This document shows, in pieces, positions 20,081 to 20,154 of a DNA stretch of 20,154 nucleotides. The DNA comes from Oscillospiraceae bacterium. GTDB lineage: Bacteria > Bacillota > Clostridia > Oscillospirales > Ruminococcaceae. The notes under the pieces were generated by a model, which saw nothing but the letters and a program-made list of their open reading frames with translations, was not told the DNA's origin and searched no databases. The stretch spans positions 1 through 20,154 of the forward strand of contig SFFD01000021.1 of assembly GCA_004556975.1 (NCBI GenBank), read 5' to 3'. The translations under genes were made by a program, and so were the position numbers. Each line of letters starts with the position of its first letter. Position 1 is the stretch's first letter.

Positions 20081-20154
20081 CGACTTTTTATATATTTATA
20101 TGGTTCCGCGCGCCGCGTTCGCACCATAACGCGCGCGATGCGGCGGGCGCGGGA

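Noticed and set aside
1..20154. CRISPR array, phage, conjugative or defence cassette
   Set aside because: No regularly spaced repeats, integrase, transposase, capsid, relaxase or recognisable defence genes were seen; the repeats present are dispersed intergenic elements.

Overview
This window reads as ordinary chromosome of an anaerobic Firmicute. Clostridia, probably an Oscillospirales/Ruminococcaceae-type gut bacterium, is the best guess. The reasons are the gene order (tepA-ylzJ-ftsK/spoIIIE, and yhbY-nadD-yqeK-rsfS with a leucine T-box behind it), purine-rich Shine-Dalgarno sites with frequent TTG starts, lipoproteins of clostridial type, and dispersed hairpin-rich intergenic repeats. The taxonomic call is inference; no marker gene fixes it. 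I see no phage, conjugative, CRISPR, toxin-antitoxin or defence module.

Layout. 1-795: no protein gene. It holds, on the minus strand, a promoter and a leucine-specific T-box leader (specifier CTC) aimed off the left edge, followed by repeat DNA where leuS would be expected to start. 796-4320 (minus): rdgB, yhbY, nadD, an unrecognised lipoprotein gene, and a yqeK gene that runs in frame into rsfS without a stop. 4321-4854: a second block of repeats, including a near-copy of the repeat at the left edge. 4855-10538 (minus): tepA (ClpP-like), ylzJ, uppP, ftsK/spoIIIE and ftsY.

A divergent promoter pair near 10570-10656 separates this from a plus-strand group: a stand-alone MESH1-type (p)ppGpp hydrolase, a LysR regulator, and a short-chain dehydrogenase with its own promoter and a candidate palindromic operator. 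13157-13748 holds two terminators, an unexplained inverted repeat and tRNA-Leu(CAA). Then come sfsA and a YhcC-type radical SAM gene (minus; its start appears to be CTG), a 102-residue membrane protein with a polylysine tail (plus), an EutP-like GTPase (minus), rluA-family pseudouridine synthase plus rsmA plus a DUF4430 lipoprotein (plus), and a U32-family protein (minus).

Functional themes are ribosome and tRNA biology (yhbY, rsfS, rsmA, the RluA-family enzyme, the U32 protein, tRNA-Leu, the T-box), membrane targeting and envelope (ftsY, uppP, tepA), chromosome segregation (ftsK), nucleotide hygiene (rdgB, yqeK, the alarmone hydrolase) and NAD synthesis (nadD). No convincing new multi-gene system was found. 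The points most worth following up are the yqeK-rsfS fusion with an internal ribosome binding site, the T-box separated from any gene by repeat DNA, the CTG start, and three small unrecognised envelope proteins.
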